A DNA stretch of 60,202 nucleotides from Aureococcus anophagefferens (GCF_000186865.1 NW_008705574.1:968823-1029024); one strand, 5' to 3'; shown: positions 1-9,968, counted from the stretch's first letter. Numbers and translations: made by a program. The notes: generated by a model not told the origin, from the letters alone.

Positions 1-881
1 CGGCGCGCACGTGTGCGATGGCTGGGATGTAGCGCTGTGGCGCGCGGCGACGCGCTGTTGGCGCGAGCCGTAGCTCGTGCTCTGCAAGAGGTGGGCTCGA
101 CGGCAGCCCGCCTCGTCGTCGCCCGAGTCCCTCGACGTCGTCGCGGTCGTGCCGGCGGCCTCGAGCGGCGTCGCGGCGCTGCGCGCGCGACGATTCGGGC
201 TGCGGCGCGTCGCCGTGCGGCCGTGGCCCCGCTTTCGACCCAGCCGACGAGGGCAGCCTCGGGCGTTTGAGCTCGGCCAATGAGCGCTCGAGGCGACGTT
301 GGCTTTTGGCAGCGCTGAAACTCAGTCGAGGCCTCGAGCACTCGCACCGACGCTACGCCGCTCGACCTCCTCGCCCAGGCGCTCGCGCCGACGCCGACGC
401 CGGCGGCGTCGCGTCCTTCCTTCGTCCGCGCGCTCGTCGCGTCGGTGCCCGCGTCGGCGCCCTCGCCGCCGCCCGCGAAGCGCCGCCGACCGCCGGCGGT
501 AACGGCGCGCGGCGACCAGAGTGTCTTCGCGCCGAAGGTGCGCCGCTCCTCCCGCCCCTCCCCCCCTCGAGAGTCCCGCGCGACCCCACCCGGAGGGCCC
601 GAGCTGGAATTTCGCGGCGCGGCCGTCGCCACACGCCTTCGGGCCAGGCGTCGGTCCGCGCGCGGTCCTCTCGTGGCCCCGGAGGGTGGGCCCTCGAGAG
701 ACGACGGGTCGCTCGCGCGCGTCGCTCGCGCGCGCCGTCGCTCGCTCGCGCGCCGTCCGCCCGCCGCCGGCCCGCCACCTCCCGTCGTCCGCGCGCGGCG
801 CGCGCGTCCGTTCGCTCGGGGGCTCGTCCGTTCGCTCGGAGCCGCGAGCACGAGCACGACCCGCGCCGCCCCCGCGTGTAG
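1..881 (+). other. Low-complexity GC-rich stretch, probably upstream exons and introns of a partial gene
   Basis: No complete gene can be defined here. Two short stretches have protein-like composition on the + strand. One lies at about 110-260 (reads SPESLDVVAVVPAASSG). The other lies at about 335-560 in another frame (reads LDLLAQALAPTPTPAASRP, then PPPAKRRRPP and VFAPKVRR). Frame changes and stops between them suggest introns. Positions 560-880 are dominated by CGCTCG-type low-complexity sequence. These pieces may precede the exon ending at 1043, but the joining is not resolved. Confidence 0.3.
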
Positions 882-1043
882 GGCGCCGCGTTTCCCGCCC
901 CCATCGACGCCATCATCCAGCAGCAGAAGACGTACTTCAAGGGGCGCCGAGGGAAGAGGGGCGGGTTCAAGCACAAGAAAGGAGGGGCGGGGTTCATCAG
1001 CCCCGCGCGCGCGCGTGACGTCGACGAAGTAGAGGAGAACTAA
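882..1043 (+). CDS. Probable last exon of a basic-tailed unknown protein (5' part unresolved)
   Basis: An open frame runs from just after TGTAG (a plausible AG acceptor at 881) to TAA at 1041-1043. It encodes about 53 residues: a hydrophobic start (FPAPIDAIIQQQKTYF), a basic Gly/Lys/Arg segment (KGRRGKRGGFKHKKGG) and an acidic end (RDVDEVEEN). There is no ATG in the exon, so it should be the 3' end of a longer gene lying in 1-881. The basic Gly-rich tail could bind nucleic acid, but no family is recognised. It ends only 16 bases before the next start codon. Confidence 0.4.
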   Translation, partial: GAAFPAPIDAIIQQQKTYFKGRRGKRGGFKHKKGGAGFISPARARDVDEVEEN

Positions 1044-1059
1044 GTCACGCTCTACTAAT

Positions 1060-2133
1060 ATGCCGCCTAAGGCGGCGAAGAAGAAGGCGGAGAAGAAGAG
1101 CGCGAAGCGCAAGCCCTTCGACGACGTCACGAACGGCGCCGCGTCGTCGTCCGCGGAGAAGAAGACGAAGAAGGAGAAGACCTTCGAGCGCGTGAACGTC
1201 GACGACGTCTTCATCGCCGACCTGCAGTCGGCCTTCGCGGGCCTCACGGAGGGCGCGCCGTCGTCGGGCGACGAGCGCCGCGCGTTCTTCGTGAACCTCG
1301 TCAACAACCAGCGCAGCATCACGGACGAGCTCACGCGGAAGCTCGGCGTCTTCGAGCTCCGGTCGTTCCCGGCCGCGACGGCGGAGGAGATCGTGAGCGA
1401 GATCTGCGTCTTCCTCCTCATGAACTTTGACGTGCCCACGAACCACCCGGGCAACGGAGTCACGAACCCGAAGAACGGCTGCGTGATATGGCTCCGCCAA
1501 GGCCAGTGGACAGCCTTCGAGAAATTTGAAATGATAAAGCAGGCGGACGCGAGCACGATCGCCGCTAAGCTGCTCGTCATGGACCGCATCCCGCTCATCA
1601 CGAAGGTGACTGAGCACGGCCCGGACGCCGAGTTCGTCGAGATCATCCGACGCGCTTCGGGAGGGGACGCCAAGGCGAAAGCCGGGGGTCTCCTCAAGCA
1701 ATACTATTTGATGATCATGGCCATGTTCGAGCTGCACGCCTGCGCGCGAGGCGCGCCGGCGCGCGTCGTCGGCGTCGGCGCGGAGTCGCGCAAGCTCTGC
1801 GATTGTTTCTGGTCGAAGCTCTCGAGCGTCGACGTCATCGGCATGATCATGCACCCGGACAAGTGGCACCGCGGCCCGAGCAAAATCGAGGCCGCCGAGA
1901 TCACGGCCGAGGAGCTCGACAAGTCTGGTTTCGAGACCGAGCGCTTGGAGCACGTCGCGCTGGACGACTGCGCGACGAACATCGCGCGCGCGTGCGGCGT
2001 GCAGCTCCTCGAGGGCTCGGGCATCACGTTCTTCACGCGCTGCTTCGACCGCATCGACCCTGATATTATTAAAGCCGCGCGGCGCAGCGCACCATCTCGC
2101 TTTTTTTCCACTCACAGCATCATCGAATGTTGA
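1060..2133 (+). CDS. Unrecognised protein with a lysine/alanine-rich N-terminal tail (357 aa)
   Basis: Opens at ATG 1060 with a tail rich in Lys and Ala (residues 1-45, PPKAAKKKAEKKSAKRK and EKKTKKEK). Such a tail suggests nuclear or nucleic-acid contact; this is inference. The rest is a mixed helical globular sequence containing FWSKLSSVDVIGMIMHPDKW near residue 265. No known domain is recognised. Codon choice is less GC-extreme than in neighbouring housekeeping genes, and no introner is present. The final residues after IDPDIIKAARR (about 340) fall in AT-richer sequence with a T-run followed by CACAG, so the true 3' end could be spliced differently. Confidence 0.6.
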   Translation: MPPKAAKKKAEKKSAKRKPFDDVTNGAASSSAEKKTKKEKTFERVNVDDVFIADLQSAFAGLTEGAPSSGDERRAFFVNLVNNQRSITDELTRKLGVFELRSFPAATAEEIVSEICVFLLMNFDVPTNHPGNGVTNPKNGCVIWLRQGQWTAFEKFEMIKQADASTIAAKLLVMDRIPLITKVTEHGPDAEFVEIIRRASGGDAKAKAGGLLKQYYLMIMAMFELHACARGAPARVVGVGAESRKLCDCFWSKLSSVDVIGMIMHPDKWHRGPSKIEAAEITAEELDKSGFETERLEHVALDDCATNIARACGVQLLEGSGITFFTRCFDRIDPDIIKAARRSAPSRFFSTHSIIEC

Positions 2134-2227
2134 GGACGCGAGAAAACTTCGCCAATCGCATCGTCACCGCGCGCTGCGCCGAGACGACGATGCGCGCTCG
2201 CAGGTCCGCGACGTGCGCTCCCAGCGC

Positions 2228-2791
2228 ATGGTCGAGGCGTGGCAGCCCGGCGGCTTCATGCGCGTGTGGTGGGACGGCCTCACGCCGCAGCAGAAGAAGC
2301 AGGAGCAGCGCGACCGCGCGAACAGACTGCCCCACATGCGAGACGACTGGGTCTCCAAGTACGCGACGGCCGAGGACTACCTCGAGGCCAACCGCGCCCG
2401 CACCGCCGAGCGCAACGCCAAGGTGCGGGCCGCCCGGAGCACGTGTCGGCTCCCGGACCCCCCGGGGCAGGAGCCGCGCGAGTGCTCCTGCCTCCTGCCC
2501 CAGAAGAACTTCGTCGACCTCGCGCCGGGCAGGCTGCGGAAGTGCCTCGAGTGCTGCGGCGCCGCGGCCGCGCTCCTCGCGGACCAGCGCCTGCTTCCGA
2601 AGAAGTCGGACGACGCGTGGTACCCGACGCCCAAGTCGCTCGCGCGGGTCGCGAACGTTGTGACCGCGGGCTTCGAGCCGGGCAAGTCGCCCTTCCCGCG
2701 CGTCTACGACCTCGAGGGCGACTTCACGCCCGAGGCGACGAAGACCCGGAACAAGAACCGGGCGAAATCGTCCAAGTCGGCCGGCGCGTAG
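2228..2791 (+). CDS. Unrecognised Cys-containing protein (about 187 aa, 5' end uncertain)
   Basis: Reads from ATG 2228 to TAG 2789-2791. The sequence has an aromatic start (MVEAWQPGGFMRVWWDGLTP), a charged helix, then CSCLLPQKNFVDLAPGRLRK followed by CLECCG, and a basic C-terminus (TKTRNKNRAKSSKS). The Cys pattern (CSC..CLECC) could bind metal, but I recognise no family. The frame stays open upstream of 2228, and a plausible acceptor (CTCGCAG) lies near 2202, so a 5' exon may be missing. It follows the 1060-2133 gene on the same strand. Confidence 0.5.
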   Translation: MVEAWQPGGFMRVWWDGLTPQQKKQEQRDRANRLPHMRDDWVSKYATAEDYLEANRARTAERNAKVRAARSTCRLPDPPGQEPRECSCLLPQKNFVDLAPGRLRKCLECCGAAAALLADQRLLPKKSDDAWYPTPKSLARVANVVTAGFEPGKSPFPRVYDLEGDFTPEATKTRNKNRAKSSKSAGA

Positions 2792-3142
2792 ATTGCGCGC
2801 GCGCGCGCGGGGACCTTCTAGTGCAGAGCCCCTATTTAACATTATGCACCATTACCCTCCCCTCACTACGGCGACGACGGGGCAGTGAAGTGCGACGGCG
2901 CGACGCCCGAGATGGAGCCTACTTGGCTTGGCACAGACCCCTCCGAGACGCCTAGGAGGGAGCGGCGATGCGTCTGGGCGCCCCGACCAACCTGCGCGAC
3001 CGAATCACCTCGCGGATCGGACCACTTTTGCTGAGGCAAAACACATCGAGGTGCGATCGCGCCGGGCTTTGGCGCGCGCTCGGGCCTCAGACGCGCCGCC
3101 CATATCCCCCCGAGAGTCCTCGCCGACCGATCGACGGCGGCG
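2792..3142. other. Intergenic region; no gene seen
   Basis: About 350 bases between two + strand genes, including a GCGCGC run at 2796-2810. It presumably holds the 3' end of the upstream gene and the promoter of the tyrosinase gene. No RNA gene or repeat was recognised. Confidence 0.5.
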
Positions 3143-5593
3143 ATGCCCCCCCGACCGCGCCGCCTCAACCTCGCCGCCGTCCCCTTGGGCTTGGTCGTCG
3201 CCCTCTTCGTCCTGGGCGCCTTCGCCGTCCTCCGGCGCAACGGGAACCGCTTCGGCGACGGCGCCGACGCCCTCGAGTACCTCTCCGAGGCGCGGCGCGG
3301 CGGCCTGGCCGTGTCCAACGCCTACGAGCGGGCGAGCGGCCGCGCGATCGGCGACGGCTTTTACGGAATCCCGCTCCTCGCGGCCGTCGGCGCCGCGACG
3401 CGGCTCGCCTACGCCGAGGGCGGCGCGCCGGCGCCCGCGACCTTCGCCATCTCGCCGCCGGCGCTGGCGCTGGGCGGCGACGAGTTCGCGTTCCCGGCGG
3501 TCGGCGACTACGACGTCGCGGCGACGTCGGCGTCGGGCGTTGCCGCGGTCTTCCGGGTCACCGCCCGCGTGGAAATCAAATCTTCAACCCGACTTCAATG
3601 TGCGCGTAATCGAACGGTTTGCGACCGGACTCTTCGGCTGTGCTTCAAGAACTCGACGAGAGCAATCGATTCGTCCAAGAATCAGCCGAATCGACGTCGA
3701 TTTGTCCGAGCTAGAGAGTTCCGAAGTTTGGTGGGGACCCCCCAAACCAGTGGTTGGATTCCACACAGGTCACCGCCAAAATCGTGCGCCGCGAGCTGCG
3801 GCGCCTGAGCGACGCCGAGCGCGACGCCTACCTCGACGCCATCCGCGTGCTCTACGCGACGCCCGACGCCGACGGCCTCCGGCTCTACGGCGACGACTTC
3901 AGGAGCGGCGACTACTTCGTGCGCATGCACCTCAAGGGCGCCGCGGACCGGTCCTGCGACCACTGGCACGACGACGCGGGCGTACTCAACCACCACGCGG
4001 GCATCACCTGGCTCTTCGAGGCGGCGCTGCGGAGCGTCGACGCGACCACGGCCGCGCACTACTGGGACTACACCGTCGACGCGGCCGACCTCGGCGACGC
4101 GTGGCCCGAGTCCTTCGTCTTCGGCGACGACTGGTTCGGGGCGCCGGAGAGCGACACGCACGTCGTGTCCCGCGGCCGCTTCGCCTTCACGGCCGTGCGG
4201 AGAAACGCCGCGGGCTACGCCAACGCCAGTGTGGATTCCAACCGCTGGTTTGGGGGGTCCCCACCAAACTTCAGAACTCTCTAGCTCCGTCAAATCGAAG
4301 TCGATTCGGCTGATTTTTGGACGAATCGATTGCTCTCGTCAAGTTCTCGAAACACAGCGAAAGAGTCTGGTCCAAACCGTTCGATTACGTCGTGAAGATT
4401 TGGAATCCACACAGGCCAATACGACGAACGCGTTCGGCTTGCTGCGGTCGCCGTGGAACGCGTCGCCGGTGCCGTTCCTCGCGCGGTCGACGTCGACCCT
4501 GGGCCTCCGGGGCAACGGCTACGGCACGTTCCCGACCTGCGCCATGTTCGCGAGCGTGCTGCGCGACGGGAAGCTCTCGACGATTCTGAGAGGCGCGAAC
4601 GGCCAGCTCCACGGGCCCGTGCACATCATGGTCGGCGGCCACTGGGGCGTCGACGACGCGTGGGCGGCGTACCTGTCGACCCAAAAGTCCAACGACTACT
4701 GGCTGCTGCTCTCCAAGTACCTCTGGCGCCAGGGCTACGTCGAGTGCCCGACGGCGTGTTCCGACGACGCGCCGAAGCGCGCGTGCGCGTGCGCGTGCCC
4801 CGCGCTCGACGCGGGCGACCTCGACGCGGCGACGATTTTGGTCGACTCCGACGTCGCGGACCTCGCGCCCCCCCAGGGCCAGTGGCTCGAGAAGCTGCGC
4901 CGCGAGACGAACTTCACGGAGGACGACGCGCTGCGGCTTTTGTGCGCCGTGGGCACGCCGGGCGAGCTCTTCACGTCGGCGGCGCCCCAGGACCCCCTCT
5001 TCTGGCCGCTCCACGGCAACGCGGAGCGGTTCCTCGCCTACGCGCGCGCGCTCGCGGCCGCCGGCGAGCTCGCCTTGGTACAGGGCAGCACAAGAGAGCG
5101 AAATTCCCAACTTCAAAGGCTCCTATCTCGGTCGTTTTCCACTCGTTTCGGCTGATCTTTGGACGAGCGATCATCTCTCGGAACGGTCTCGAAGCGTGGG
5201 TGCTTTTTCCGGAACGCGCGCGCGCGGAACACTCACGTTGAAGCGACGTTGAATCACCCTTGTGCTGCCCAGGCCTTGGACGAGACGTGGGCCTACGACC
5301 GCGCGCGGTCGCCGTCGGAGACGGGCGCGGTCTGCGCCTGGTCGGGGGACGGCCGGCCGGCCTGCGCGCCGGGCGCCTGCCCGGGCCACGGCCGCGACGA
5401 CGTCCTGCCCTTCGACGGCCTGCCGGGCGGCCCGCTCACGAACGGCGGCTTCTACGACCTCACGCGGCCGGGCCACCCCGACCTGCCCTACGCCTACGAC
5501 AGCCTCGCGTCCTGGCCCGCCTGCGCCGGCGACTCGCTCCTCGACGAGGCGACGGACGACGCCTGGCGCTCCCACGGGCCCAACGCGGGGTAA
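3143..5593 (+). CDS. Tyrosinase-family copper oxidase with N-terminal membrane anchor; three introner introns
   Basis: Predicted exons are 3143-3556, 3769-4218, 4415-5071 and 5273-5593, giving 613 aa with every junction in phase 0. A hydrophobic segment at residues 12-31 (AAVPLGLVVALFVLGAFAV) makes this a signal-anchored luminal or secreted enzyme. The family oxidises phenols with a type-3 copper pair. CuA-like histidines lie in CDHWHDDAGVLNHHAGITWLFEA (about residues 190-212; note the 20-residue core HWHDDAGVLNHHAGITW). A family-typical HYWDYTVD and FGLLRSPWN follow. The CuB pair is LHGPVHIMVGGHWG, and the third CuB histidine is in DPLFWPLHGNAERF. The C-terminal 110 residues are Cys-containing and unrecognised. 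The three junctions (FR|VTAKIV, GY|ANTTNAF, GEL|ALDETWAY) are restored exactly when each intron is taken as element plus one target duplication. The stop lies 3 bases from the stop of the convergent COMM gene. Confidence 0.85.
3557..3768 (+). mobile_element. Introner element, family A (intron 1 of tyrosinase)
   Basis: A 212-bp intron made of one 8-bp target copy plus an element. The target duplication GTCACCGC is perfect (3557-3564 and 3769-3776). The element runs from CCGCGTGGAAATC to GATTCCACACAG. Donor is GT from the duplication, acceptor is AG from the element end, phase 0. Orientation is A-sense (begins AAATCAAATCTTCAACCC in gene direction). Confidence 0.9.
4219..4414 (-). mobile_element. 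Introner element, family A, inverted (intron 2 of tyrosinase)
   Basis: A 196-bp intron. Target copies GCCAACGC and GCCAATAC match at 6 of 8 positions. The element is inverted relative to the first copy in the same gene, showing that both orientations splice. The donor predicted from the duplication is GC; the acceptor is CACACAG; phase 0. Confidence 0.85.
5072..5272 (+). mobile_element. Introner element, family B (intron 3 of tyrosinase)
   Basis: A 201-bp intron with target copies GCCTTGGT and GCCTTGGA (7 of 8). The element starts CAGGGCAGCACAAGAG and ends CTTGTGCTGCCCAG. Predicted donor GC, acceptor AG, phase 0. It contains the core TCGGCTGATCTTTGGACGA. Confidence 0.88.
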
Positions 5594-5596
5594 CCC

Positions 5597-6028
5597 TTAG
5601 TCGACGATGCGCATGATGGGGTGGCGCTCGATCTCCTGCATCTGCCGCAGGAGGCGCGCCGTGTCGTAGCGGAGCTTCTGGAACTGGTCCACGTCCATCT
5701 CGAAGGTCTTGATCGAACCGTCGCTGAGGCTCAGCTCGACCATGACGCTCGGCTTCATGATCTTGTCGAGCGACGACGTCGAGATCGACACGTCGACGCG
5801 CCACTTCACGTTGGCGATGCGCGGGAAGAACTCGGGCCGCGCGGGGTCGCGGCCGGGGCACGCCGCGGCGCGGGCCCGGACGGCGGCCTCGTTCTCCTTC
5901 ACCCAGGCGATGTCCGCGGCGTCGCGCAGGCCGCCCCTGAGCGTCGCGAGGGCCGCGAGGCTCGCGTCGAACTGGCCCGTCGTGCACGCCTGCCGCGCCT
6001 CCGCCGCGAGGGCGCACTTCTTCTCCAT
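5597..6028 (-). CDS. COMM-domain protein (143 aa)
   Basis: The C-terminal half (about residues 70-143) matches the COMM domain: FPRIANVKWRVDVSISTSSL, then MKPSVMVELSLSDGSIKTFE, then FQKLRYDTARLLRQMQEIER. COMMD proteins form the Commander complex with CCDC22/CCDC93 and retriever, which recycles endosomal cargo. The N-terminal helical part is short compared with about 200 aa for typical members, so an upstream exon may be missing or this is a short form. The sequence resembles COMMD5-type proteins most, but I cannot fix the subtype. It converges on the tyrosinase gene with 3 bases between stops. ATG 6028 is the first start in frame. Confidence 0.8.
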   Translation of the reverse strand: MEKKCALAAEARQACTTGQFDASLAALATLRGGLRDAADIAWVKENEAAVRARAAACPGRDPARPEFFPRIANVKWRVDVSISTSSLDKIMKPSVMVELSLSDGSIKTFEMDVDQFQKLRYDTARLLRQMQEIERHPIMRIVD

Positions 6029-6153
6029 CGCGCGCGCCTTTCGGGGGCGGCGGCGCGGGCCGCGGCGCGGCGGCCGAGAGAGCGGGCAGCCTCTCGGTCT
6101 AGGGATCCCTAGAGCAACTTTGGTGCAAGAGGCAAAGATGCATCGCGTAATAA

Positions 6154-6783
6154 GAAGACGGCGGCGGCATCAGCGGCGGCAACGCCTACGAGCGCGCCTT
6201 CGGGCTGCCCGCCGGCTCCGTCGCGTCGACGAGCAAGGCCTACCGCGCCTGGAAGAAGAAGACGGACAAGAACAAGAAGCCCGCCTCCAAGCCGAAGCCC
6301 GCGACGAAGCGCGCGCAGCCGAACCTGGCGGTGCACGAGAAGATCAAGTACAACGCCGCCTTCAAGCCGCCGTCGCTGCTCTCCTACGGCAAGCAGGCGC
6401 TCCTCCCGGGCGCGGCGCCGGCGCTCGCCCCGCCGCCGCCGAATCGCGTCGCGGTCCGCGGCGACGTCATCGACCTCACGGAGTCGCCGAAGCCGAAGCC
6501 CTCGGCGACGGCGCAGCAGCGCGGCGGGCGCGCCGCGGCCTACCGGTCCCGGATCCAGGCCTGCGGCTGCAAGTACGACGACGGCGAGCGCGTCGGCGCC
6601 AAGGTCGCGACGTCGAAGAGCGCGACGAACTTCGGCCGGCTCTACTACACCTGCGGCTACGCCAAGGTCAACGGCTCGCGGGCGGGGCTCGGCGGGTTCC
6701 GCTGCGTGACCTCCGAGAAGCGCTGGATCGCGTGGGTCCGCGACGCGGACGTCGCCAAGGAGCGCGACCGCGTCGTCTACTAG
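6154..6783 (+). CDS. GRF-type zinc-finger-like protein, 5' end missing and with in-frame TAG
   Basis: The frame is open from 6154, right after two stops, to TAG 6781-6783 and has no suitable ATG before coding-like sequence begins. It encodes a Lys-rich linker (KAYRAWKKKTDKNKKPASK), a low-complexity middle and a C-terminal segment, CGCKYDDGERVGAKVATSKS, then NFGRLYYTCGYAK. That segment resembles a GRF zinc finger (single-stranded nucleic-acid binding in topoisomerase and APE2 proteins). After the TAG the same frame continues as protein-like sequence to about 6960 (SVGVFAAYELNTMRPTVGID). The gene may therefore carry a nonsense change, a sequencing error or an unrecognised intron. Confidence 0.5.
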   Translation, partial: EDGGGISGGNAYERAFGLPAGSVASTSKAYRAWKKKTDKNKKPASKPKPATKRAQPNLAVHEKIKYNAAFKPPSLLSYGKQALLPGAAPALAPPPPNRVAVRGDVIDLTESPKPKPSATAQQRGGRAAAYRSRIQACGCKYDDGERVGAKVATSKSATNFGRLYYTCGYAKVNGSRAGLGGFRCVTSEKRWIAWVRDADVAKERDRVVY

Positions 6784-7027
6784 TCCGTCGGCGTCTTCGC
6801 GGCCTACGAGCTCAACACGATGCGCCCGACCGTCGGCATCGACGACGAGATCATGCCCGTGCCCTTCTTCGCGTCCCGCGCGCCCTTCGCGGCGACCGCC
6901 GACGCGCTCCGCCCTTCCCGCCCCCGCGCGCGCGCCGCGCGCGGTCAGCCACGACGAACATGGTAAGTGCGCTGGCTCCTGCCCGCCGCCGGGGGAGCCC
7001 CTCGCGCTTAAATCGAATTACGGGAGA

Positions 7028-8230
7028 TTACCGCGCCAGCGGGGGGTACGGGCAGGACCCCCGCGGGTGGCCCCTCAAGGGCCTGCCGCACGTCCTGCAC
7101 TTCCGCGGCGCCCGCGACCTCCCCGGCGCGCCGCGACCGGGCTTCTCGCGCTTCGCCGCGTCGGCCTTCTCGCGCTTCGCCGCGTCGGCCTTCTCGCGCT
7201 TCGCGGCGTCAGCCTTCGCGCGCTCCGCCGGGAAGATCTCCCGGCGCTCCTCCGTCCGCTTCGCCGCCTGCTTCAACGCGTCGGCCTTCGCGCGCTTCCT
7301 CGCGCGCGATGACAAGCCCTGCATCGCGCGCTTCTCCGACGGCTTTAGCGCCGGTTGCCCCTTGAGGCACCGGCTGCAGGCGTTCGCGTCGCCCTGGAGC
7401 CAGACCATGGAGCCGCAGGGGCAGTAGATGCGGTCGGGATTCAGCTGGCGCTCGCGCGCGTGGGCGTCCTCGACGGATCGCTCGAGCTCGCGGAGCACGT
7501 GGACCGACGCGCCGCCCTTGTACGCCTTCTTGAGGCGGTCCTCCGCGAGGTGGCGCTCGTACACCGCCAGGCCCTCGGGCCGGCAGTGGGAGCGGTCCTT
7601 TTTGCGCGCCAGGAGCGCGTCCGACTTCTTGACGGACGCGACCAACGCGTCGCTCAAGAGCGTCGGCTTCAGCACGCGTTTTTGCGCGGAAAAGCGGTCC
7701 AGCGCCGCGTCCACGGCCGACTGCGCGTCCGCCAGCGCGACGCAGTCCTCGACCGTGGCCGCCGTCCCGCGCTCCCACGCCGCCGCGAGCCGCTTTTCCA
7801 CGTCCGCGAGGTGATCGTCCGCCGCGATCCATTCATCCCGTCGAAGCTCGAGCTTCTCCTCCTCCGAAATCGTCACGTCCATGGTCGCCGAGTCGTCCTC
7901 GACGAAGCAGCGCTTGGCGTCCCGTCCCGCGGCGTCGTCCATCGCGAGGGCGCGCGGTCGCTTCGCGTCGACGACGGCGCGCGCCGCGTGCGGCCGCGGC
8001 GACGAGAACGCGCGTCGCGACGACGACGCGTCCGCGGCCGCCGCCTCGAGCGCGAAGAGCTCCGGCGCCGACGCGCCTTCCCACGCCGCGTCCGCCGCGC
8101 CGAAGCCCGGCGACGCGTCGTTCACGGCGTGCGACGCCGACACGGCGGAGCCGAGACTTGCGCCGTCGATCCGAAGCATCACGCTCGGTTTGAGCCGTTT
8201 CGCGTTCAAACTTCGCTCTAAGGACTTCAT
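7028..8230 (-). CDS. Unrecognised charged protein with C-terminal Cys/His knuckle (400 aa)
   Basis: The first ATG in frame is at 8230. The protein is helical and highly charged. A Cys pair region at about residues 290-310 reads YCPCGSMVWLQGDANACSRC and could bind one zinc. Near the C-terminus an 8-residue unit AKREKADA repeats about three times (DNA 7140-7215). It ends with KCRTCGRPLRGHPRGSCP, a C-x2-C-x4-H-x4-C type knuckle. Together these suggest a nucleic-acid-associated protein; no family is recognised. Confidence 0.6.
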   Translation of the reverse strand: MKSLERSLNAKRLKPSVMLRIDGASLGSAVSASHAVNDASPGFGAADAAWEGASAPELFALEAAAADASSSRRAFSSPRPHAARAVVDAKRPRALAMDDAAGRDAKRCFVEDDSATMDVTISEEEKLELRRDEWIAADDHLADVEKRLAAAWERGTAATVEDCVALADAQSAVDAALDRFSAQKRVLKPTLLSDALVASVKKSDALLARKKDRSHCRPEGLAVYERHLAEDRLKKAYKGGASVHVLRELERSVEDAHARERQLNPDRIYCPCGSMVWLQGDANACSRCLKGQPALKPSEKRAMQGLSSRARKRAKADALKQAAKRTEERREIFPAERAKADAAKREKADAAKREKADAAKREKPGRGAPGRSRAPRKCRTCGRPLRGHPRGSCPYPPLAR

Positions 8231-8620
8231 GCGAATGGATGCGACGCCCGAGGGCAAGACCGGGGCGCGTCAAGGGCGCGTGCGGCGACGTGCGCACGAG
8301 GCGAATTCAAGTTCGTGCCAACGGAGTGTGTGAAATCCCACGTAGATCTGTGGCAAAGCGAGCCGAGCATGCGCGGCCCCGCGGCGCGACGCGCGCGACG
8401 CGCGCGCAACAGAGATCAGGCGTATGCGTGCGCACGCGCGCGCGCTGTCGACCGCTGCGCGCACTAGCAGCTCTTCGACGGCGGCAGCGCGTTCGAGAAC
8501 GACGGCAAGAGCCATCGCAGCATCGCTGCTGGATTACGGAGCGCGCAGCGTCGCAGCGGTGCGCGCCACGAACTACGCCTTCGCGTTGCGACCTTCTAGC
8601 ACGCCTGCATGCACAGCTAG

Positions 8621-9813
8621 CCCACGGACGGCGTCACCGCGCGCGCGGCCGAGCGCGGCCGCGGCGACGGCGCGCCGCGCGGCGAGACGTCGTCGCCGCG
8701 CCGTGACGACGACGGCGGCGCCGGTCCCATGGCGCGCGCGGCGGCGGCCTCGCGACGACGCACTGCGGCCCCGCGGACACGAGGTCGAGCTCGCCGGCGT
8801 CGGCGTCGCCGCGGGAACGCGCTCGTCGGCGCCGCTCGCGGTCGACGAAGCCGTTCGACGCGCCGTCGCCCGCGGACTCGACGACGAGGATCGTGTTCGC
8901 AGCGCTCGACGTCCTCGACGCGACGTAGTCCTGCGTCTACCGCTGGCCCACGGACGGCGTCACCGCGCGCGCGGCCGAGCGCGGCCGCGGCGACGGCGCG
9001 CCGCGCGGCGAGACGTCGTCGCCGCGCCGTGACGACGACGGCGGCGCCGGTCCCATGGCGCGCGCGGCGGCGGCCTCGCGACGACGCACTGCGGCCCCGC
9101 GGACACGAGGTCGAGCTCGCCGGCGTCGGCGTCGCCGCGGGAACGCGCTCGTCGGCGCCGCTCGCGGTCGACGAAGCCGTTCGACGCGCCGTCGCCCGCG
9201 GACTCGACGACGAGGATCGTGTTCGCAGCGCTCGACGTCCTCGACGCGACGTAGTCCTGCGTCTACCGCTGGCCCACGGACGGCGTCACCGCGCGCGCGG
9301 CCGAGCGCGGCCGCGGCGACGGCGCGCCGCGCGGCGAGACGTCGTCGCCGCGCCGTGACGACGACGGCGGCGCCGGTCCCATGGCGCGCGCGGCGGCGGC
9401 CTCGCGACGACGCACTGCGGCCCCGCGGACACGAGGTCGAGCTCGCCGGCGTCGGCGTCGCCGCGGGAACGCGCTCGTCGGCGCCGCTCGCGGTCGACGA
9501 AGCCGTTCGACGCGCCGTCGCCCGCGGACTCGACGACGAGGATCGTGTTCGCAGCGCTCGACGTCCTCGACGCGACGTAGTCCTGCGTCTACCGCTGGCC
9601 CACGGACGGCGTCACCGCGCGCGCGGCCGAGCGCGGCCGCGGCGACGGCGCGCCGCGCGGCGAGACGTCGTCGCCGCGCCGTGACGACGACGGCGGCGCC
9701 GGTCCCATGGCGCGCGCGGCGGCGGCCTCGCGACGACGCACTGCGGCCCCGCGGACACGAGGTCGAGCTCGCCGGCGTCGGCGTCGCCGCGGGAACGCGC
9801 TCGTCGGCGCCGC
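8621..9813. repeat. 326-bp tandem repeat, about 3.7 copies
   Basis: Copies begin at 8621, 8947, 9273 and 9599 (each starting CCCACGGACGGCGTCACCGC). The last is cut at about 9813, so spacing is exactly 326 bp. The copies appear identical over most of their length. Since 326 is not a multiple of three, a continuous reading frame changes at each unit. One + frame inside the unit looks protein-like (VYRWPTDGVTARAAERGRG and IVFAALDVLDAT before a TAG), so the unit may have arisen from coding sequence. No gene is called. Confidence 0.95.
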
Positions 9814-9968
9814 GCCCGACGCGTCAGCAGCGTCCACCACACTTCCAACGGCGCACCCTTAGTTTTGCAGTTTAGTCATCTCCCTTCGGAGACTCGGGAC
9901 GGGGGAGAGGTAGACCACGGGCTCTGAGCCCGGAGCTCGGGCTGCGGCGGCAGGCTCGCGGGAGAGGC

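Noticed and set aside
353..997. Antisense frames of 200 codons in the first kilobase
   Set aside because: Arg/Ala/Pro-rich with no domain, typical of shadow frames in GC-rich DNA.
8424..9875. Arg/Ala-rich frames of about 200 codons over the 326-bp repeats
   Set aside because: Identical frames simply restart at each repeat unit; composition reflects GC-rich DNA and there is no start context.
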